Below are positions 60,392 through 64,000 of a DNA stretch of 64,000 bases, one piece after another (positions within the stretch are counted from its first letter, which is position 1; every line of letters starts with the position of its first letter). Origin of the DNA: Verrucomicrobiota bacterium (GTDB lineage: Bacteria > Verrucomicrobiota > Verrucomicrobiia > Opitutales > Opitutaceae); NCBI GenBank assembly GCA_023386835.1, contig JAEWIY010000100.1, positions 1 through 64,000 on the forward strand, written 5' to 3'. Both the position numbers and the translations under genes were made by a program. The notes under the pieces are model-generated. The model was given only the letters and a program-made list of their open reading frames with translations. It was not told the origin of the DNA and did no database searches.

Positions 60392-62686
60392 TCAGGCGGC
60401 GAGCCGTTGGGCCAGTTCCAGGACCTCAGGATGATCAGGCGCCAGCCCGCGCAGGACGGTCAGGGCATCCTGGGCGATGTCCGTGGCCGCGGCGCCTTCC
60501 GCGAGACGCGCCAGCTTCAGCCACACAGCGACATTCTGTGGATTGAGTCGGAGGGAGGCTTCCACCGCTTCGATCGCGTCGGGTAGGCGGCTCTGCGCTT
60601 CGTAGGCGTCTGCGATCCACCGCCAGACTTCCCCGCTTGACGCTCCGAGCTGAGCCGCACTCAGGAGGAAATGCAGCGCCCGATCCGAGCGGCCTTCCGC
60701 CAGAAGCACCCGACCGCGCAGGATCCGGCGCTCGATCTCGCCCGGAGCCGCGCGCAGCGCGCGCTGGGACTCAAACGAAGCCATTTCAAGGTCACCGGCC
60801 GCCAGAGCGGCTTCGGCGGCGGCAAGAGCGTCGCGGTTCTCGCCGGCTTCCAAGGGCTGCATCAGAGGTGGGGCCTGCCGGTCGCGCAGCGCATCGGGTC
60901 CGAGCGCGACGAGTTCGTCGAAGGCGGACTCGAGCGCCCCTGCCAGGGCTTCGCTCGCCGCGAGGGTATCGAAATTTGGATACGACGGGCTGGCGCGCAG
61001 CTCCTCCATGTGGCGCTGTCCGGCCGCGCGGGCGTCCGCCGTGCCGACCGCTTGAAGAATGAGGGCCGCGGCTGAGGTTGGGCTCGCCGCCTCGACGTCG
61101 CTGAGCTCCAAGGCCTGGAGAAGGGCCGGGGTGGTGCGCCCGCTTGGCAGCCGAACCAGGGGCCGGGCTTGGCGGATCGCCTCGTGCATCCACCAGTTTC
61201 CCGTCGGTTCTGTATCCAGGAAAAGATCACTCAAGCCGATCAGTGCGGCGATTTCGGCCGGTTGACCGAGATCGGCCGGGAAGATCGATGCCCGGGTGTG
61301 CTGAACCCCGTGCCCGCGCAGCCCGGCTTCAACGTGACGACAAAACGTTTCGGAGGCCTGCCCGGTGTAAGCCACCATGAGTTGTGCCTCGGGGACTGCG
61401 GCCAGCGCTCTGGCCCACAGTTCGATCGTCTGCTCGGATACCGCTTCGGTCGTCACGACTGCGCCGAGGAGGGTGGCAGTTGCGGGCAGGTTGAGTGCCT
61501 CGCGGGTCAGATGAAGCGCCGGCTGGAGGGACGAGGGCGTGAGCATATGTCCGCGCCAATCGCGCAGAATCGCCAGACGCTCCGTTGTGCCACCGTGCAG
61601 GTTTGTGCCACTGGCTTCGGTGGCGAGCAGGACATCCACCTCGGGCAGGCCGGACGAGGCGTTGGTCCAGGGACCGGCGACCTGCAGCGGAGCGAGACGA
61701 TGAAAGGCGAGGGGATCGAGTTGTTCGGGCGCGCCACTCAGGTCGCCCGCGAAAAGAATCACGTCGAAGTTGGCTCCCTGCATGGCACTGACGGCCTCGG
61801 CCACGTTCGCCGGGATCAGGCTGACCGGTGCGACCATCGGTGACCAACGCTCGACGGCGGCGTCCTTGATCTCTCGCGCCAGAAGACTGACATCGTATTC
61901 GGCCGGATCGAGATGCTGCACCAGCCCGAGCACTTGGGCCGTCGCTTCGTCGGCATCGAAGACTTCGCAAACCACGGCCAGGCGCAGCCGGCGGCCGAGC
62001 CGGGAATAGGGGGCGAGCGGTTGCAACGAACTGCGGTCCTCACAAAGGGTCTGCAGTATCTGGCCCCGGGCGCGAGCGTAGCGGTAGTTTTCTTCTGGAG
62101 ACGAAAAACGAGGTGTGACGCGGGCACAGTGTTTCCACTGCTCGACCGCCGCGCGGACTCGCGCGGATCCGCGATTGCGTTTGAGCCAGCTGGCGAGCTC
62201 TTCCACCCGCTGAAGCAGCGCACGGCTCCCCCGCCCCCACTGAAGAGGCGCGAACAGCCAGGAAGCATAGTCTTTCCAAAGCCACTCGGGGACGTCGTCC
62301 AGCGACGGCGCGGTGGCGCAGTCATCCGAGGTCCCCAGAACCATCAAAGCCAGGAGCGAAGACCAGGAGCCTTGAGCTTCCTCAATCAGACTCGCGAGTT
62401 CTTCGGATGAAAGGGAGCTGCTCCGGTCGATCGCCGCCAGTTCGCGAACGACGGCCAGGATTTCCGGAACCGCTGCGTCGGTGGCGCGAAGCGAAGGTTG
62501 GGCGCGCAGGATGTCCCCCAGGCGGACGAGATTCAGCTCAAGCGATGCAGCCGTTGGATCCGGCGTGCGGGGGAAGTTCGCGCGCACCGCGGCAATGGCC
62601 TCCCTGAGCCGTTGGTTTCCCGAATGCGCAGACAGCGTGGAACTCGGTGCCGTGGGAACGTGATCGGAAACAGCGGTGGACGACAT
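60392..62686 (-). CDS. SPINDLY/OGT-related glycosyltransferase with C-terminal TPR
   Basis: 764 residues. A helical N-terminus (about 1-215), then a GT41-like two-lobed region (about 225-560): LRLAVVCEVFDADEATAQVL, LAPLQVAGPWTNASSGLPEV, LLGAVVTTEAVSEQTIELWA, GLSDLFLDTEPTGNWWMHEA. TPR repeats follow at the C-terminus (about 620-760, ALAAGDLEMASFESQRALRA, SRLPDAIEAVEASLRLNPQN). Ordinary SPINDLY proteins have TPR in front of the catalytic part; here it is behind. Several catalytic-region residues differ from the neighbouring GT41 protein, so it may be a diverged or regulatory paralogue. First gene after a 145-base gap. Confidence 0.72.
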   Translation of the reverse strand: MSSTAVSDHVPTAPSSTLSAHSGNQRLREAIAAVRANFPRTPDPTAASLELNLVRLGDILRAQPSLRATDAAVPEILAVVRELAAIDRSSSLSSEELASLIEEAQGSWSSLLALMVLGTSDDCATAPSLDDVPEWLWKDYASWLFAPLQWGRGSRALLQRVEELASWLKRNRGSARVRAAVEQWKHCARVTPRFSSPEENYRYARARGQILQTLCEDRSSLQPLAPYSRLGRRLRLAVVCEVFDADEATAQVLGLVQHLDPAEYDVSLLAREIKDAAVERWSPMVAPVSLIPANVAEAVSAMQGANFDVILFAGDLSGAPEQLDPLAFHRLAPLQVAGPWTNASSGLPEVDVLLATEASGTNLHGGTTERLAILRDWRGHMLTPSSLQPALHLTREALNLPATATLLGAVVTTEAVSEQTIELWARALAAVPEAQLMVAYTGQASETFCRHVEAGLRGHGVQHTRASIFPADLGQPAEIAALIGLSDLFLDTEPTGNWWMHEAIRQARPLVRLPSGRTTPALLQALELSDVEAASPTSAAALILQAVGTADARAAGQRHMEELRASPSYPNFDTLAASEALAGALESAFDELVALGPDALRDRQAPPLMQPLEAGENRDALAAAEAALAAGDLEMASFESQRALRAAPGEIERRILRGRVLLAEGRSDRALHFLLSAAQLGASSGEVWRWIADAYEAQSRLPDAIEAVEASLRLNPQNVAVWLKLARLAEGAAATDIAQDALTVLRGLAPDHPEVLELAQRLAA

Positions 62687-62831
62687 TGCGGGCTGCGCGT
62701 CGCAAGTCGCGGGCCATCCATTTTAATGATCGTGTAAGCTACGTAGAAACATTGGCTTACCGGTAAATATTTTTCGGTCGGCCCGCCGCGCGGCTCGCTT
62801 CCGATGGCCCGCAGGGAAAATCCTGCCTAGC

Positions 62832-64000
62832 TTAACCTGCCGCTGCGGCAAGAAGGGTCGGTGCCGTGATCTTTTGCTCGAGTGCCGCCAGAAAGCGGGC
62901 GCTCTGGCCCTTTTCGTCGCGAAGGGCGGACGCAGCGACAGCCGCGCGCAACCAGATCGCCGTGCTATGGTTCACACCTTGCGCGCATTTCACCGCCCGC
63001 CGGACGTAGTCGAGCTCATCCGCGGCAATCCATTCGGCTTTTCCGATGGCCGAAAGCAGGCTGACGCCGACGCGAGCGCAGTGGCGGTCGCCACTCAGCG
63101 TGATCACCGGGCGACCCATCCACAGCGCCTCGCATGTCGTGGTCGTGCCGTTGTAGGGCGTGGGATCCAGGGCGATGTCGATGTCCGCATAAGCCGCCAG
63201 ATGCGCCGCGGCGGACGGAAGATGGCCCCGAAAGATCACGCGTTCCATCGGCATGCCGGCGGCCTCACAGCGCGCGCGGAGCGGGGTGAGGATCGATTCC
63301 TGGTCCAGTCCCGCGGCCTTCAGCAGCAACCGGCTGTCCGGCATTTCCTGCAGGATCTGCGTCCACAAACGCAAGGTGCGGTCCGACAGCTTCGCCGCGT
63401 TGTTGAAGGAGCCAAGGGTCACGTATCCATTCTGAAGACACGGCAGCGGCGGCACCTCGGGAGCATCGACCGGCGGACGCCACGTCCAGGCACAGGGCGA
63501 AAATCGGACGAGGCGTTCGGTCGCGTAGCGGTCCGCCTCACCCGGTGGATCGGCCAGGGCGTCCGTGAGCCGCAGGTCCACCTGCGCCAAACCGGTTGTG
63601 TCGGGATAACCCAAATACGTGACCTGCAACGGCGCCACGCGGCGTGCGAACACAGCCAGTCGGTTCAGGCCGGTGTGCCCCGTCAAATCGACGAGCACGT
63701 CGAGCTGGTCCTGGCGGAGGAGAGCTTCGACGCTCTGATCCGGTTGGCCCACGATGACCCGCCAATGGTTGGAGAGCGCCTGCAGGCGCTGCGTCACGGC
63801 GTCGGTGATGAAGTGATCGTGGTAGAGGAAGATCTCACAGCGCTCGCGATCAAGGTGCTCCAGCAGCGGTTCGAAAAACGATGAAATCGCGTGTTGGCGG
63901 AAGTCCGGCGAGATGAACCCGATCCGCAGTCGCGGTGGGAGCGCGCGCGGTGGCAGCGCAGTGGACGTGGTGCCGACAACTTGGCCGAACCGGCGATGTT
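62832..64000 (-). CDS. SPINDLY-type O-linked glycosyltransferase (GT41), N-terminus beyond window
   Basis: The frame is open from the stop at 62832 to the window edge (389 codons). The visible catalytic domain is canonical: RIGFISPDFRQHAISSF, CEIFLYHDH, DVLVDLTGHTGLNRL, RRVAPLQVTYLGYPDTTG, YVTLGSFNNAAKLSDRTLRL, RVIFRGHLPS, DIDIALDPTPYNGTTTTCEA, LWMGRPVITLSGDRHCARVG. Enzymes of this family add O-linked GlcNAc or fucose to Ser/Thr of proteins, in bacteria often flagellins. An N-terminal TPR part is expected beyond 64000. The 145 bases downstream, A/T-rich in part, separate it from the next operon gene. Confidence 0.92.
   Translation of the reverse strand, partial: HRRFGQVVGTTSTALPPRALPPRLRIGFISPDFRQHAISSFFEPLLEHLDRERCEIFLYHDHFITDAVTQRLQALSNHWRVIVGQPDQSVEALLRQDQLDVLVDLTGHTGLNRLAVFARRVAPLQVTYLGYPDTTGLAQVDLRLTDALADPPGEADRYATERLVRFSPCAWTWRPPVDAPEVPPLPCLQNGYVTLGSFNNAAKLSDRTLRLWTQILQEMPDSRLLLKAAGLDQESILTPLRARCEAAGMPMERVIFRGHLPSAAAHLAAYADIDIALDPTPYNGTTTTCEALWMGRPVITLSGDRHCARVGVSLLSAIGKAEWIAADELDYVRRAVKCAQGVNHSTAIWLRAAVAASALRDEKGQSARFLAALEQKITAPTLLAAAAG

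Overview
This window is about 65% GC, carries almost no waste between genes, and uses ATGA/GTGA/TGATG stop-start overlaps throughout. The gene content points to a flagellated, Gram-negative member of the Verrucomicrobiota, most likely Opitutales/Opitutaceae. The evidence is LPS/Kdo synthesis (kdsA), a TonB-dependent receptor, a Gld-like ABC/DUF4340 cluster, short flagellins and SPINDLY-type glycosyltransferases. The taxon is an inference from gene content; no rRNA gene is present. I see no tRNA or rRNA genes, CRISPR arrays, insertion sequences or phage genes.

Layout. (1) 1-7130, minus strand: a five-gene unit of ABC ATPase, ABC permease, GldG-like protein, DUF4340 protein and a large AsmA-like protein that runs off the left edge. 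(2) 7256-12467: coupled cofactor genes nadC-birA-coaX, two small hypothetical genes and proA. (3) 12778-15840: one large TonB-dependent receptor with a clear terminator. (4) 15969-25129: a tightly coupled seven-gene chemosensory operon (CheW, CheR-TPR, CheW, MCP, CheA-REC, CheB, hybrid kinase). It has the parts list of a Wsp-type system, but a REC-kinase-REC protein sits where Wsp has its diguanylate cyclase. (5) 25213-33355: an orphan GspF-like protein, a PfkB sugar kinase, a small DUF gene, a 61-residue membrane peptide, pyrG with a histone-like basic tail, kdsA, a lipoyl/E3-binding/ketoacyl-synthase III fusion, and rsmE. (6) 33729-40251: two convergent orphan hybrid histidine kinases and an operon of secreted Pro-rich, TPR and coiled-coil proteins. 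(7) 40478-43956: a REC/pseudo-REC/STAS protein, CheX and a sigma-54 activator. (8) 44089-50738: a flagellar filament region with FliT-like, FliS, FlgM-like, a lipoprotein, FliD and two tandem flagellins. A good sigma-54 promoter lies upstream of the flgM-like/fliS/fliT-like unit. (9) 51074-64000, minus strand: a surface or flagellin glycosylation operon made of very large multidomain proteins. It holds two GT41/SPINDLY-like transferases, a GT-TPR-GT protein, a sulfotransferase/SPASM/radical-SAM protein, a capsule-transferase/ParB-like/nucleotidyltransferase protein and a smaller glycosyltransferase.

How it fits together. Regions 4 and 6-9 form a signalling-to-surface programme. A chemosensory array and several kinases sense the envelope. 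A sigma-54 activator and CheX/STAS signalling genes sit next to late flagellar genes. The two flagellins face a glycosylation operon that probably decorates them or another surface polymer. The most unusual single objects are the E2-KASIII fusion (30887-32491), the Wsp-like operon with a replaced output module, and the large chimeric proteins of the glycosylation operon.
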